Made by a program: the position numbers and the translations under genes. A DNA stretch of 45,258 nt, taken from CAZSXS01 sp964611385 (GTDB taxonomy: Bacteria > Bacillota > Clostridia > Lachnospirales > CAYPQA01). Below, piece after piece: positions 1-9,069 of this stretch (its first letter is position 1; each line of letters opens with the position of its first letter). The stretch spans positions 1 through 45,258 of the forward strand of contig CAZSXS010000022.1 in the NCBI GenBank assembly GCA_964611385.1. The letters are read 5' to 3'. Below the pieces are notes generated by a model. That model did not search any database and was not told the origin of the DNA. It was given only the letters and a program-made list of their open reading frames with translations.

Positions 1-37
1 TTTTTGTCCGGTTTTTTATTCCGATGTTTTTACACCA

Positions 38-493
38 CTACTTGAGATTATAACTCTCATCACGAGGCGTTTTGCTATTATGTATCCATATCTTGCAGTT
101 ACGACGCGCATCAACGAATGGCTGCTTTTTCAGTATAATGCGAATTTTTTTATAGAAAACAAAAGAATTTAACTTTTCAAATTTTTCGATTTCATTCCAA
201 TCAAAAACATGGTAAATCTCTTGTTTAAATGCACCATAGTATTTATAAGTTAATCCTTTTAAGGACAATATAATATAACGTTCTCTTAAATCACATAAAA
301 AAATGATAAAACTGTTAAATCCAAGTCCAAATACCCAATTCAAAAAATAACTTGTATTTTTAGACATGCCATCTTTACCAAGTATTTTTTCAATGATCAT
401 TGCACTAATACACAATAATACAGATATTCCTATTTTTATTGATATAAGGATTTTGTTACTGCCAAATCGTAATTCTGAATCTTCAGTACTCAT
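38..493 (-). CDS. Small membrane protein of unknown function
   Basis: I do not recognise a family. The 151-residue product has a short charged N-terminus, two hydrophobic segments (about residues 15-35 and 50-67) and then a basic, aromatic soluble tail of about 80 residues. This resembles the layout of small membrane proteins with a PH-like cytoplasmic domain, but that is only an impression. The ATG start at 493 has a weak AAAAGGTG ribosome site just upstream. The gene is AT-rich and is followed on the same strand by the window edge. It reads toward the edge, in the same direction as the Nudix gene. Confidence 0.6.
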   Translation of the reverse strand: MSTEDSELRFGSNKILISIKIGISVLLCISAMIIEKILGKDGMSKNTSYFLNWVFGLGFNSFIIFLCDLRERYIILSLKGLTYKYYGAFKQEIYHVFDWNEIEKFEKLNSFVFYKKIRIILKKQPFVDARRNCKIWIHNSKTPRDESYNLK

Positions 494-563
494 TTTATCA
501 CCTTTTGTAATCTAAGACAAGAAAATCCTCAACCTTATGAGAATTAAGAACACCGAACCACCA

Positions 564-1052
564 TTATATGCTTCGCTCTAATTTCAATTCATACTTAGGC
601 TTGGTGATATATTCCAAATATTGTATCTCCCCTTGAAAAGTTAAATAGGCTTTGAATCGCTCAATTAAATTTGGAACAGTGATATAATCCAAAACCTTTG
701 CTTTATCAACCCATAGGGTTTCTGATGTTTCATCGGAAGTACATAATTCGCCGCCTAAATATTTGCATGTAAACCCAAACATCACTTTAGTTGGAATAGT
801 CCCATATCCATTATAACCCTGATAGGTGCAAGTATTGGAGGAAACACAGATCAGTTTGTTTACTTCGACCATAACTCCTGTCTCTTCTTTTATTTCCCGC
901 CTTAAAGCGTCTATAAGATTTTCACCAATCTCAACTTGCCCACCAGGAACTGTATAGACTCCATGATGTCTGTGCTTCACTAAAAGGATTTCATTGTTTT
1001 CATTTTCAATAATGCCATCTACTGCAACGATGTGTGTTGGAAATTGCTTCAT
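564..1052 (-). CDS. Nudix hydrolase
   Basis: The 162-residue protein carries a complete Nudix box at about residues 37-59 (GGQVEIGENLIDALRREIKEE begins the GX5EX7REUXEEXGU signature, ending in TG), which binds the divalent metal that hydrolyses nucleoside-diphosphate-linked substrates. The length is that of a single-domain MutT-like enzyme. The substrate cannot be read from sequence. The ATG at 1052 is preceded by a GGAGTTTGAGGAAAA ribosome site. It lies 56 bp downstream of the ABC ATPase gene on the same strand, so it could be the last gene of that transcript, although a functional link is not obvious. Confidence 0.88.
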   Translation of the reverse strand: MKQFPTHIVAVDGIIENENNEILLVKHRHHGVYTVPGGQVEIGENLIDALRREIKEETGVMVEVNKLICVSSNTCTYQGYNGYGTIPTKVMFGFTCKYLGGELCTSDETSETLWVDKAKVLDYITVPNLIERFKAYLTFQGEIQYLEYITKPKYELKLERSI

Positions 1053-1108
1053 TTTTCCTCAAACTCCTTTCAACCAGTTTCTTTCTCTGCCTCCAAGGCA
1101 GTAATTTT

Positions 1109-2086
1109 TTACGGCTGGTAAATCGCCCTAACCACCTGTTCCATCTGAATCTCTGTAATCGAAAGATCCGTGATTTCCATTTTGCTTCCGATGAAGGAAA
1201 TAAATTCATTCATGGGCAGGAGGTCAATGTCCACCTCCAAAGTGAGCTTGCCGCCCTTTTCTTCCAGAAGACGAATGCCTTCTCGGAGAAGAGAGGCTTC
1301 AAAGGGGCGGGGGCTTTGAATGCTCACGGTCTTTTTGTTTCCCAGGTGCTTCTTGAGTGTAGGTAGGGAGCCGTCAAAGACGATTATACCCTTATCGATA
1401 ATGATAGCTCGGTTCACCAGGCTTTCGATGTCGCCCAGGTCATGGGTGGTTAGGATAAAGGTGACACCCTTTTCGTTCATTTCCTTGATAAAACTTCGTA
1501 TGCTGTCCTTTGCAATCACATCCAAGCCAATGGTAGGTTCGTCTAGAAAGACAACCTTGGGGTTATGTAGGAGGGCAATGATAAACTCACATTTCATGCG
1601 TTCCCCCAGAGATAAAACCCTTGTGGGCTTCGTCAGCAGCTCTTGGGCGTTTAAGAGCTTTGTTAAGAGGTCTAGTTGCTTTTTATAGTCCTCATCCTTG
1701 ATGCCATAGATCGCCTTATTCATAGCAAAGGAGTCTATGGGAGGAATGTCCCAGATGAGTTGCGATTTTTGGCCAAACATAGCGCCAATGTTGGAGACGT
1801 AGCGGGTTCGCTTTTTATAGGGGTCAAAGCCTAAAACTCGGACACTCCCAGAGCTAGGCGTGAGTACCCCTGTCAGCATTTTAATGGTGGTGGATTTACC
1901 AGCACCGTTTGGCCCTAACATGCCTACGATCTCCCCGGTAGCTATGTCAAAGCTGATGTCGTTCACAGCCTTTACGATGACCTTTTCTCGGTGGAAAAGG
2001 CTTTTGACCGCTTCGGACATAGAGCTTCCCCGGCGGTAGGTAAGGTATTCCTTGGTAAGATTTTTGACCTCAATCAGGGCAGACAT
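1109..2086 (-). CDS. ABC transporter ATP-binding protein (ABC-2 exporter type)
   Basis: The 325-residue ATPase has Walker A GPNGAGKST (about residues 58-66), an unusual signature loop LSLGERMKCE where LSGGQ is expected, Walker B VVFLDEPTIGLD and the H-loop in TTHDLGD. The long N-terminal lead with YLTYRRGSSMSEAVKSLF and the C-terminal extension fit the COG4586-type ATPases that pair with two ABC-2 permeases. The two genes upstream encode such permeases, with 3 bp to the nearest one, so the three should form one exporter that couples ATP hydrolysis to efflux of an unknown substrate across the plasma membrane. Confidence 0.9.
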   Translation of the reverse strand: MSALIEVKNLTKEYLTYRRGSSMSEAVKSLFHREKVIVKAVNDISFDIATGEIVGMLGPNGAGKSTTIKMLTGVLTPSSGSVRVLGFDPYKKRTRYVSNIGAMFGQKSQLIWDIPPIDSFAMNKAIYGIKDEDYKKQLDLLTKLLNAQELLTKPTRVLSLGERMKCEFIIALLHNPKVVFLDEPTIGLDVIAKDSIRSFIKEMNEKGVTFILTTHDLGDIESLVNRAIIIDKGIIVFDGSLPTLKKHLGNKKTVSIQSPRPFEASLLREGIRLLEEKGGKLTLEVDIDLLPMNEFISFIGSKMEITDLSITEIQMEQVVRAIYQP

Positions 2087-2089
2087 GGC

Positions 2090-2884
2090 TCAACCTCCTG
2101 CGCTTTGGTATGCGCCAACCATTTTCTGAAACACAAGAATCCCCAGTATGGCAAACAAGGCACAGGGGAGGGCAATCAAAAGCATAGAGGGCTTAAAGCC
2201 GCCCAGTAAGCTTGAGGCGGGAAAAAATCCCAAGGCAGCGATGGGAAAAACAGTGGTAAGGATTCCCAGCAACCACTTTGGGAAAATCGTATGAGGATAA
2301 CGACCAAAGCCCGTGGCTACGTGGAACATTTCAAAGATCCGGCTGTTACCCACCCAGCGAAAGGTAATTGCTGCCATTAGGCAGATAGCGCCAAAGAGCA
2401 TCAGTACGGCGCAGAGGATAAAATAAGCAAAGCTAAGCCAAGCAGACAGACCTTGGGGCGGGAGCTTGGAGACCGAGAAGATAAACAGGGTAAGCCCACC
2501 CAAGAGCGAACCTACATTGTCCAGCTCGAAGGAGAAGGCCATGGTCGTAATGAGCACGGGGCAAGGCTTAATCAGCAAAAGGTCATAGTTGCCCTCTCTA
2601 ATATTGCTCATGGTGACCCAAACCATATTAAAGAAGAAGGGGGAACAAAGGCCGGTAGAGAGCATGTAGCAGGACTGAAACAAAAGAGCCTCATACAGCG
2701 TCCAACCGGGAATCTCTGCCCCAGAACCATAGATCAAAAGGGTAACGATGGGCATAAGCAAATTGCTGACAAAGACAATGAGCAGGTACAGCAGAAAATT
2801 AAAGCGGTAAGCCATGGCAGAGGAAAGGGCTGTTTTAATGGAAACCTTATACATGGAAAAAACTTGAGTCAGCAAGGACTTCAT
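2090..2884 (-). CDS. ABC-2 type transporter permease
   Basis: The 264-residue protein has about six hydrophobic segments and a cytoplasmic N-terminus (MKSLLTQVFSMYKVSIKTAL) typical of the ABC-2 permease class linked with COG4586-type ATPases. Its start overlaps the stop of the upstream permease by 4 bp (ATGA), which implies translational coupling. It should be one half of a heterodimeric membrane channel with the product of 2881-3711. The substrate is unknown; relatives are annotated as drug or lipid exporters, which is family knowledge and not shown here. Confidence 0.85.
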   Translation of the reverse strand: MKSLLTQVFSMYKVSIKTALSSAMAYRFNFLLYLLIVFVSNLLMPIVTLLIYGSGAEIPGWTLYEALLFQSCYMLSTGLCSPFFFNMVWVTMSNIREGNYDLLLIKPCPVLITTMAFSFELDNVGSLLGGLTLFIFSVSKLPPQGLSAWLSFAYFILCAVLMLFGAICLMAAITFRWVGNSRIFEMFHVATGFGRYPHTIFPKWLLGILTTVFPIAALGFFPASSLLGGFKPSMLLIALPCALFAILGILVFQKMVGAYQSAGG

Positions 2885-3711
2885 GCACCCACCCCCGAAA
2901 AGCGTTTGTGTCCAAAATACGATAAAAGTTCAGAAAGGAAAAAAGCCAGGAGTACATAAGCGCCTTGTATCAGCAAGAGTACAGAAGGCGAAACGACCTT
3001 TCCGGCCAAAAGGGTACTACCCGTCCAAAGCATAGCTGGAACATAGGTAATATATTGAAAGGGAAGAAAAACCAAAATATCCTGAACCACCTGCGGAAAA
3101 AAGGCCAGCGGGATCAGGGCACCAGAAAAGACGCTCAGAAGCAAAGAATAGACGCTTCGCAAGCCGCCAGTCTGGGTAAACCAAAAGCCTGTAAGGCCAA
3201 TGGAATAATTTACATAGAAATTAATCAAAAAACTAAAGGCAACGGAAAGGGCAGTAAAGAGCCAGTTGGCGGGTTCCAAAGGGACTCTGAAAACAAAAAC
3301 GAAAATCAAGGCCACCGGCAAAAATTCATACAAAAGTCCCAGCGTCCGATGCCCCAGCTTTTGGGAAAGGGCAAAGAAGCGGTGATTCATGGGCTTTAGG
3401 GCAAAGTTCAAATACTTGCCGGTACGAATGAGCATTTGCAGGTTCCAATCCGCAAAATCCATAGTCAGATACCCGATCAGGGCTGCTGCCCCATAATAGC
3501 GCAGCAGCTCGTTTAAGCCCAGTCCATGCAGTTCAGCCCTGTTGGTATAAATCGCCGTCCAGATAAAAATTTGCACAAGATAATACACAGGCCCCACAAA
3601 AATCGAAACCATGGAGTGGGTACGGTAGGCCGCCCATTCCTTGTAGGTAACAGCGGCCACCGCCCAAGCAATTTTCAGCTTATGGTTCAGGAATCGGATC
3701 ACGACACCCAC
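2881..3711 (-). CDS. ABC-2 type transporter permease, second subunit
   Basis: The 276-residue protein has about six membrane segments and an N-terminal cytoplasmic part (KEWAAYRTHSM) similar in plan to the neighbouring permease. The reading starts with GTG at 3711 directly after the TAG stop of the serine hydrolase gene, with no spacer. A second GTG four codons in (3702) is an alternative, since an AGGTGG ribosome site overlaps the junction. It is the first of the three exporter genes to be translated. Confidence 0.82.
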   Translation of the reverse strand: MGVVIRFLNHKLKIAWAVAAVTYKEWAAYRTHSMVSIFVGPVYYLVQIFIWTAIYTNRAELHGLGLNELLRYYGAAALIGYLTMDFADWNLQMLIRTGKYLNFALKPMNHRFFALSQKLGHRTLGLLYEFLPVALIFVFVFRVPLEPANWLFTALSVAFSFLINFYVNYSIGLTGFWFTQTGGLRSVYSLLLSVFSGALIPLAFFPQVVQDILVFLPFQYITYVPAMLWTGSTLLAGKVVSPSVLLLIQGAYVLLAFFLSELLSYFGHKRFSGVGA

Positions 3712-4920
3712 CTACACAAGTGCAGAATACAAAATATTGGTGATGGCCCACAGCCGGTTCTGCTCTGTGGGGACTGTGTTGTTCACGCCAAAGATGGCAA
3801 TGGAGAGTTCGTTCTTTGCGTCAATGATAATCTTTGTACCCCCGAAGCCGCCATGATCCAGACAGGTAGCCGGGCGCAGAATGCCTGTATCATCCAGCTT
3901 TTTGCCCCGGTAGTTAAAACCTAAAGCCCAAGAGTCAAAGGGACTGGGCATATTAAAGTTATAGTCTTGTGCCATGGCTTCAACGGAAATTCGGGACAAA
4001 ATTCTGGCTCCATTATAACTGCCACCAAGGCGTATCATTTCACAGAATTTCAGCATATCGTTAGCCGTACTTTTCAGCCCACCGGAACCAGATTCGCTCT
4101 TATAGGAATCCGGCTGATTATACCAAGGATAACCCGCCATGCCCTCTTTACGCCGGACGATGTTTTTCCACTTTTCTTCCGGCACAACAAAGTGTGTATT
4201 GATCATCCCCAGGGGCTTAAAAATCTTTTGTTGGGCAATTTCTTCCACCGGTTGTTTATAGATCTCTGCTACGGCTTTCAGCAAAAGCTGATAACCGGTG
4301 TTACAATAGCTCATTAGTTCCTTGGGCTTATGTTGCAGCGGAACCTTATGCTTTATGTAGTCATGGGTTTCGTGAGCCGCTTCCTCACGGTTTTCTATCT
4401 CCGGCAGTTTCAGGATTTCTCTGGCCTGTACCAGAGCATCTACCCATTGCTCATAGCTGGCATCCTTCTCAATTTGGACGCCAAGGCTTTGAACATGCTC
4501 TTTCACGCTATTGGAAAGCTCCTCATCCACCAAACCGCTGGAGTGCGTCAAAAGGTGGATAAAGTTAATGTCCTTTCTTCCTCCCTCCGAAAAATACGGC
4601 AAATAGTCAGAAACGCTGTGATGCAAGCTCAAGGCTCCGTCCTCTTGAAGCTGCATTAGAAGGGTGGCAACCACAGGCTTTGTGACGGAAGCCACTTGCA
4701 TAATGGAATCACAGTTGATTTCAGGGGCATCTTCTTCCGGCCCCATAGGGCCATAGCTGCCCTCAAAAACAGGTACGCCCTTAAACAATGCCTTAACGGC
4801 AATGCATTGGCGCAGACCGTCCTCCACATAGCTTGCAAGCTTTTTGTCCAGAACAGAAAGCCGCTCAGGATAAATACCAAGGGCCAAGGCCTGCTCCGGT
4901 GTTAAGGATTTAAACGACAT
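3712..4920 (-). CDS. Serine hydrolase, beta-lactamase / class C PBP-like
   Basis: The 402-residue protein has the active-site SxxK as SVTK at residues 78-81, the YxN triad as YCN at 205-207 and a late HGGFGGT block standing for the KTG-like third motif. This is the class C beta-lactamase/esterase fold. No signal peptide is seen, so it is probably cytoplasmic and more likely an esterase or peptidase than a resistance enzyme. An AAGGAGG site precedes the ATG. It is the first gene of the unit and abuts the ABC-2 permease gene, suggesting it processes the exporter's substrate or confers self-protection; that link is inference. Confidence 0.85.
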   Translation of the reverse strand: MSFKSLTPEQALALGIYPERLSVLDKKLASYVEDGLRQCIAVKALFKGVPVFEGSYGPMGPEEDAPEINCDSIMQVASVTKPVVATLLMQLQEDGALSLHHSVSDYLPYFSEGGRKDINFIHLLTHSSGLVDEELSNSVKEHVQSLGVQIEKDASYEQWVDALVQAREILKLPEIENREEAAHETHDYIKHKVPLQHKPKELMSYCNTGYQLLLKAVAEIYKQPVEEIAQQKIFKPLGMINTHFVVPEEKWKNIVRRKEGMAGYPWYNQPDSYKSESGSGGLKSTANDMLKFCEMIRLGGSYNGARILSRISVEAMAQDYNFNMPSPFDSWALGFNYRGKKLDDTGILRPATCLDHGGFGGTKIIIDAKNELSIAIFGVNNTVPTEQNRLWAITNILYSALV

Positions 4921-5287
4921 AAACTTACCTCCTTTTAATTTTGGGTTTTATAGGCTTGGGGAAAGTTGAAGCTACGCAGTAATCGCAAGACCCCGAGCTT
5001 TTTGTAGCGTACAGGAAAAGGTTTCAATAGTCAACAAATAAAAATTAAAGTTGGGTTAAAAATCGGTTACAAAAACATTTGGTAAAAAGAACAAGCTGTC
5101 AAGACGCTTTTAAATTGAGCTATTCCACCATTTCGGGCAAGCGGTGTTTGTTCGCTTCTGTTGTTGGTGCAAAGGTGTCGAAAGCATCTTGCAAGGCACG
5201 GAGCGTTTTGTCAACTGTAATTTTCTTTATATTGATGTACTCTTAAGAAATCAACTATAGGTTGTTATATCAACAACCAATTGCTTA
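4921..5287. other. Intergenic gap with a short open remnant
   Basis: This stretch between the divergent serine hydrolase and XRE genes holds no full gene. On the minus strand, 5120-5242 is open for about 40 codons and reads like coding sequence (for example TLRALQDAFDTFAPTTEANK near its end), finishing in TAG, but it has no start or ribosome site and a stop lies just upstream. It may be the 3' tail of a lost gene. I do not recognise the family. The rest shows nothing I can interpret. Confidence 0.35.
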
Positions 5288-5316
5288 TTGATTCTATTTA
5301 ATCTATTTAATAAAAT
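5288..5316 (+). promoter_or_regulatory. Sigma-A-type promoter for the XRE gene
   Basis: The -35 hexamer TTGATT (5288-5293) and the -10 hexamer TAAAAT (5311-5316) are separated by exactly 17 bp in an AT-rich stretch about 40 bp before the start codon at 5358. Each differs from consensus by one or two bases. Confidence 0.55.
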
Positions 5317-5357
5317 ATTGTTACAAGCGCTTGAAAAAAACGAATGGAGGATTCTTT

Positions 5358-6461
5358 ATGACTATAAAAATAGGTGAAAAAATCAAAGAGTTGCGTAAAA
5401 AGGCTGATGTTAAGCAAGAAAGATTTGCTGAATATTTAGGCGTTTCGGCACAGGCAGTGAGCAAATGGGAAGTCGAAGGTTGCTATCCTGATATAGAACT
5501 TTTGCCTTCCATCGCAAACTTTTTCAACATTAGCATAAACGAGCTGATGTGTTTTGACGTTATGAAAAATCAAGAAAAAATCAGCGCGATTATTCAACAA
5601 GCAGGAGCTGAGAGGAGTAAAAAATGGTACAACGCCTCAATGATTGAAACACTCAGAAATGCCATTCAAGAGTTTCCGAACAATTATGATTTATTGTATA
5701 GTCTCGCAAAAACTTTATGTTTTACACGAAAACCATATGTGTCCTTTGATGAGGAAGAAAGACAAAAAAATTTGCGGGAAGCAATATCCATCTGTATACG
5801 CATTTTAGGCGACTGCACGGATGACAACCTTCGGTTTCGTTCGCTCCGAGTGCTTACCCAAGCTTATAAAAACATAGGTCAAAATAAACAAGCTGTGGAA
5901 ACAGCAAACAAACTGCCGCTTGCGCGTGATTCTCGTGATATGGTGCTTACGGAAATACTTGATGGAGAAGCAAAATCCAAACAAATCATTCAAAACATAT
6001 GGCTACTGTCAGATATGTTTGAACATTCAATAAAAAATCTTGCCGATTCCAAATATAAGGATAGCCCAGAAAAGAGGGTTGAATTATTCAAAAAACTCGT
6101 AAGCTTTGAAGAATTACTGCACGAGGATAATGACTACATCCACGAATCTTTAAGGTTACGTGCCGTTCATTTCTGGATTACGGAAGATTATATGAAACTT
6201 AAGGATTATGAGAATGCGCTTACCAGTATAGAGAAATTTGCGGAATATAGCATAAGATTCGACGCTCTACCTGAAGTGTCCACTTACACGTCGGTTATTT
6301 ATCAAGGCGAAGCTTGCCCGAAAAATAAAGACTTTGGGGATTACGCAAACACAACCTTAGGCGCAAGGCAAATCTTAATGTCAAGGGAAATCTTTATACC
6401 AATACGCGAACACGCAAGGTTTATAGCTGTTATTGCTGAGCTTGAGAAACACATAAAATAA
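5358..6461 (+). CDS. XRE-family transcriptional regulator with helical C-terminus
   Basis: The first 65 residues form a Cro/CI-type helix-turn-helix (IGEKIKELRKKADVKQERFA, then VSAQAVSKWEVEGCYPD), the usual DNA-binding module of XRE proteins. The remaining 300 residues are helical and TPR-like in feel (YNASMIETLRNAIQEFPNNY), as in clostridial regulators that respond to a ligand or peptide. The frame is open from a TTG at 5331, but the ATG at 5358 has a GGAGG site 7 bp upstream and gives the standard XRE N-terminus, so I chose it (367 residues). No target gene is evident next to it. Confidence 0.85.
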   Translation: MTIKIGEKIKELRKKADVKQERFAEYLGVSAQAVSKWEVEGCYPDIELLPSIANFFNISINELMCFDVMKNQEKISAIIQQAGAERSKKWYNASMIETLRNAIQEFPNNYDLLYSLAKTLCFTRKPYVSFDEEERQKNLREAISICIRILGDCTDDNLRFRSLRVLTQAYKNIGQNKQAVETANKLPLARDSRDMVLTEILDGEAKSKQIIQNIWLLSDMFEHSIKNLADSKYKDSPEKRVELFKKLVSFEELLHEDNDYIHESLRLRAVHFWITEDYMKLKDYENALTSIEKFAEYSIRFDALPEVSTYTSVIYQGEACPKNKDFGDYANTTLGARQILMSREIFIPIREHARFIAVIAELEKHIK

Positions 6462-6482
6462 TCACTGCCATATGATTTCTAA

Positions 6483-6764
6483 GTTTTTCAGGCGCCGGCA
6501 GGCGTCAAGCCCAATACCTACGTGCAACACAGGCACTTCAATGTTTCTTCTGACGCAAAAAATGCCCATGATCCGATCGGGTTGATGGTTCAGCATCCCA
6601 GCGACAAGCGCATGTGGGGAGTCCGAAACGAGACAAATACGGAATGGGCTTTTGTCAATGCCAGGAACGAAACGATCAAAGTGCCTCCCGGCCGTAGTGT
6701 TCCTGCAGTTGCAGGAAATGTGGTGGACTTTAAAAACAACTATATCGGAGAATTTGAGGTGTAA
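6483..6764 (+). pseudogene. 3' remnant of a gene of unknown family
   Basis: The frame is open from just after a TAA at 6480 and ends at 6764, encoding about 93 residues that begin in mid-domain (VFQAPAGVKPNTY). A GTG at 6522 would allow an 80-residue product, but no ribosome site precedes it. The C-terminal half (MWGVRNETNTEW, then VPPGRSVPAVAG) recalls a small beta-sandwich, FHA-like tail found on some clostridial multidomain proteins; this is a weak resemblance. The local base composition is more GC-rich than the flanking XRE gene. I read it as the tail of a gene cut by a deletion. Confidence 0.5.
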
Positions 6765-6808
6765 AAATCAAGGAACCAGCATACAAATGAAAGACTTCCA
6801 CAGAATCT

Positions 6809-6850
6809 AAAAACGGTCACTCTTCCCTAACTCGGACAGTGACCGTTTTT
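6809..6850. terminator. Bidirectional rho-independent terminator
   Basis: A perfect 13-bp stem (AAAAACGGTCACT with AGTGACCGTTTTT) closes a 16-base loop, with T-runs on both strands. It would end sigG transcripts from the right and any transcript of the remnant from the left. Confidence 0.85.
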
Positions 6851-6856
6851 TTATTT

Positions 6857-7633
6857 TCAAGAAATATACTTCTTAATATTCTTTAATGCACTTTTCTCGA
6901 GGCGTGAGACCTGAGCCTGAGAAATGCCGATTTCATCGGCTACTTCCATCTGAGTCTTCCCTTCAAAAAAACGCAGATCTAAAATATGTTTTTCCCTTTC
7001 GTTCAGTCGCTTGAGGCCTTCCGATAGGGAAAGGTTTTCCAGCCAGTTGATGTCTGTGTTCTTTTCATCACTTACCTGATCCATTACAAAGACGGCGTCA
7101 GCCCCGTCATGGTACACCGGTTCAAATAAAGAAATGGGGTCTTGAATGGCATCCAGGGCATAAAGAAGCTCCTGCTTGGAAATCTCCAGCTCCTTGGCTA
7201 TTTCCTCTACCGTTGGCTCCTTCGAATTTTGATTAATCAGCTTGTCCTTAACCTGCAAGGCGCGGTAAGCCGTGTCGCGTAGGGAACGGCTGACGCGTAT
7301 GCTGTTGTTGTCCCGTAAATACCGCCGGATTTCACCGATAATCATGGGTACGGCATAGGTTGAAAACTGTACCCCCTGTGTCACGTCAAAATTGTCGATT
7401 GCCTTGATCAGGCCGATACAGCCAACCTGAAAAATATCATCGGCGTATTCGCCGCGGTTGTTAAAACGTTGAATGATACTAAGTACTAATCGTAGATTGC
7501 CATAAATATATTTTTCACGAGCCTCTGAGTCGCCCTTTAATATTCTTTCAAAGAGTTCTTTTTTTTCTTCACTTTTTAAAACCGGAAGTTTTGCCGTATT
7601 CACGCCGCATATTTCTACCTTGTTATTGAGCAT
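6857..7633 (-). CDS. sigG: RNA polymerase sigma-G factor (forespore)
   Basis: The 258-residue protein has sigma-70 region 2 (GNLRLVLSIIQRFNNRGEYA, then DDIFQVGCIGLIKAIDNFD), region 3 and a region 4 helix-turn-helix (TQMEVADEIGISQAQVSRLE). The N-terminus MLNNKVEICGVNTAKLPVL is the conserved SigG start that fits the ATG at 7633, with a GGAGGG site upstream; the longer open frame to 7762 has no such support. SigG directs late forespore genes during sporulation, so the host should form spores. In many Clostridia sigG follows spoIIGA-sigE; here neither neighbour belongs to that cluster. It ends at the terminator at 6809-6850. Confidence 0.93.
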   Translation of the reverse strand: MLNNKVEICGVNTAKLPVLKSEEKKELFERILKGDSEAREKYIYGNLRLVLSIIQRFNNRGEYADDIFQVGCIGLIKAIDNFDVTQGVQFSTYAVPMIIGEIRRYLRDNNSIRVSRSLRDTAYRALQVKDKLINQNSKEPTVEEIAKELEISKQELLYALDAIQDPISLFEPVYHDGADAVFVMDQVSDEKNTDINWLENLSLSEGLKRLNEREKHILDLRFFEGKTQMEVADEIGISQAQVSRLEKSALKNIKKYIS

Positions 7634-7928
7634 AAAAAAATTCCCTCCGAGATGAAATGAGATGAATGTTTGGCAAAAATCTGCATGATTGTGCAAATTT
7701 AACCGTATTGATACATTCATCTTTTCCCGTGGGAAATTTTTTATACTGGAAATTTTATACATTTATAGATTTTATTTTCTTTAAACTTCATACCTCGCTG
7801 TACAATTATTTTGACAGAAAAGTGTCCATAAATTCGATTGTTTATGACTTCAAGCCTGTTTAACATTTCTAATTTCAAGCAAAATGAGATATAATCCTTG
7901 CAAAGGTGAAAGGCTTAGAACCGATTCT

Positions 7929-8879
7929 CTATCGAATAAGTATGTAGCCTAAATAACCTAGATAACACACTACCATGCAAGCTCCCTCTTTTCGGTTAAT
8001 AACTTGATTTGTTGCAGCGAAAATATAAGAAATGATAGATACAACTGTCATAATGATAACATCATAAAACACATAGCCGCTTACTGGAAGCGGAGCAATT
8101 GCAGCGGAAATACCTAATACAAAGAAAATATTGAATATATTCGAGCCTACAACGTTGCCAAGAGCAATATCGCTTTCGCCTTTTTTAATAGCAACTAAAG
8201 AGGTTACAAGCTCCGGTAATGAAGTTCCTGCGGCAACAATGGTCAGTCCAATAATGCTTTCACTAATATTAAGAGATTGTGCAATAGAAACTGCATTGTC
8301 TACAACAACTCTGCCACCTAGAATAATACAGACAAGACCGCCTACCGTTTTAACTAGGTTTATAGCAATCGGTATGCGCTGATTTGAAGCCTCCCGATCA
8401 GGGGCTTTCTGCGAATTTAGAGCAAATATTATAAGTGAATAAATAAAAATACCAAACACCATTAACAGAATTAGGCCGTCAGCTCTGTCCAGTAAATCTA
8501 CCGTTTGTTGATTGAAAATATTGTCAAAGGATAAAACAAACAGCATAAAGCAAGCCAATATAGCAAAAGGAAGTTCTTTGATGATAACAGACTTATGTAC
8601 CCCCATAGGCCTGATGATTGAAACAATTCCTACTGTTGCTAAAAGATTAAAAACATTTGATCCAATTACATTGGCAATAGCGATATCATTTTGTCCCTTA
8701 ATAGAAGCCAATATGCTTACTGCCGCTTCCGGTGCGCTTGTACCAAACGCAACGATAGTCAAACCAATGATAAGCTTCGGAATTTTTAGCCTTTCAGCAA
8801 TTTTTGAACTCCCTTCAACAAAAAAATCAGCTCCCTTTATTAAGAAAACCAAGCCAACAATAAACAGTAAATAATTCAT
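7929..8879 (-). CDS. CaCA-family sodium/calcium exchanger-type membrane protein
   Basis: The 316-residue protein has ten or so hydrophobic segments and the two inverted alpha repeats that mark the Ca2+/cation antiporter family: GLTIVAFGTSAPEAAVSI with NVIGSNVFNLLATVG in the first half and GLTIVAAGTSLPELVTSL with NVVGSNIFNIFFVLG in the second. The acidic residues in these repeats bind the exchanged ions. It matches the YrbG/CaxA class in length. The ATG at 8879 has a GAAAGAGGAAAAGGG site. It stands alone in the plasma membrane gene map, between sigG and the His-rich gene. Confidence 0.92.
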   Translation of the reverse strand: MNYLLFIVGLVFLIKGADFFVEGSSKIAERLKIPKLIIGLTIVAFGTSAPEAAVSILASIKGQNDIAIANVIGSNVFNLLATVGIVSIIRPMGVHKSVIIKELPFAILACFMLFVLSFDNIFNQQTVDLLDRADGLILLMVFGIFIYSLIIFALNSQKAPDREASNQRIPIAINLVKTVGGLVCIILGGRVVVDNAVSIAQSLNISESIIGLTIVAAGTSLPELVTSLVAIKKGESDIALGNVVGSNIFNIFFVLGISAAIAPLPVSGYVFYDVIIMTVVSIISYIFAATNQVINRKEGACMVVCYLGYLGYILIR

Positions 8880-9018
8880 CCCTTTTCCTCTTTCTTAAAA
8901 ATAGTATTTGCTTGGCTCTATTGTATTCCATACTTAGTTCTAAGGCAAGAATAATCCAAAAATCAATGTTTTAATCATTTTCTGCGTGCGCCAGAGACGC
9001 AAATTCCGGTTAAAATAC

Positions 9019-9056
9019 AAAAAGGATGTTAATAAGCGGTTATTAACATCCTTTTT
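9019..9056. terminator. Strong hairpin terminator
   Basis: A perfect 17-bp stem (9019-9035 with 9040-9056) closes a GCGG loop and has A/T tails on both sides. It ends the His-rich gene on the minus strand 13 bp after its stop. Confidence 0.88.
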
Positions 9057-9069
9057 GCCTTACACTTTT

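Noticed and set aside
5120..5242. Minus-strand open stretch that looks coding
   Set aside because: About 40 codons with no start or ribosome site and a stop just upstream; listed only as part of the gap.
6522..6764. 80-residue protein starting at GTG 6522
   Set aside because: Coding sequence continues upstream to the stop at 6480 without a ribosome site, so it is read as a 3' remnant.
7634..7762. Longer sigG reading from 7762
   Set aside because: The known SigG N-terminus begins at 7633, with a good ribosome site; the extra 43 codons have no support.
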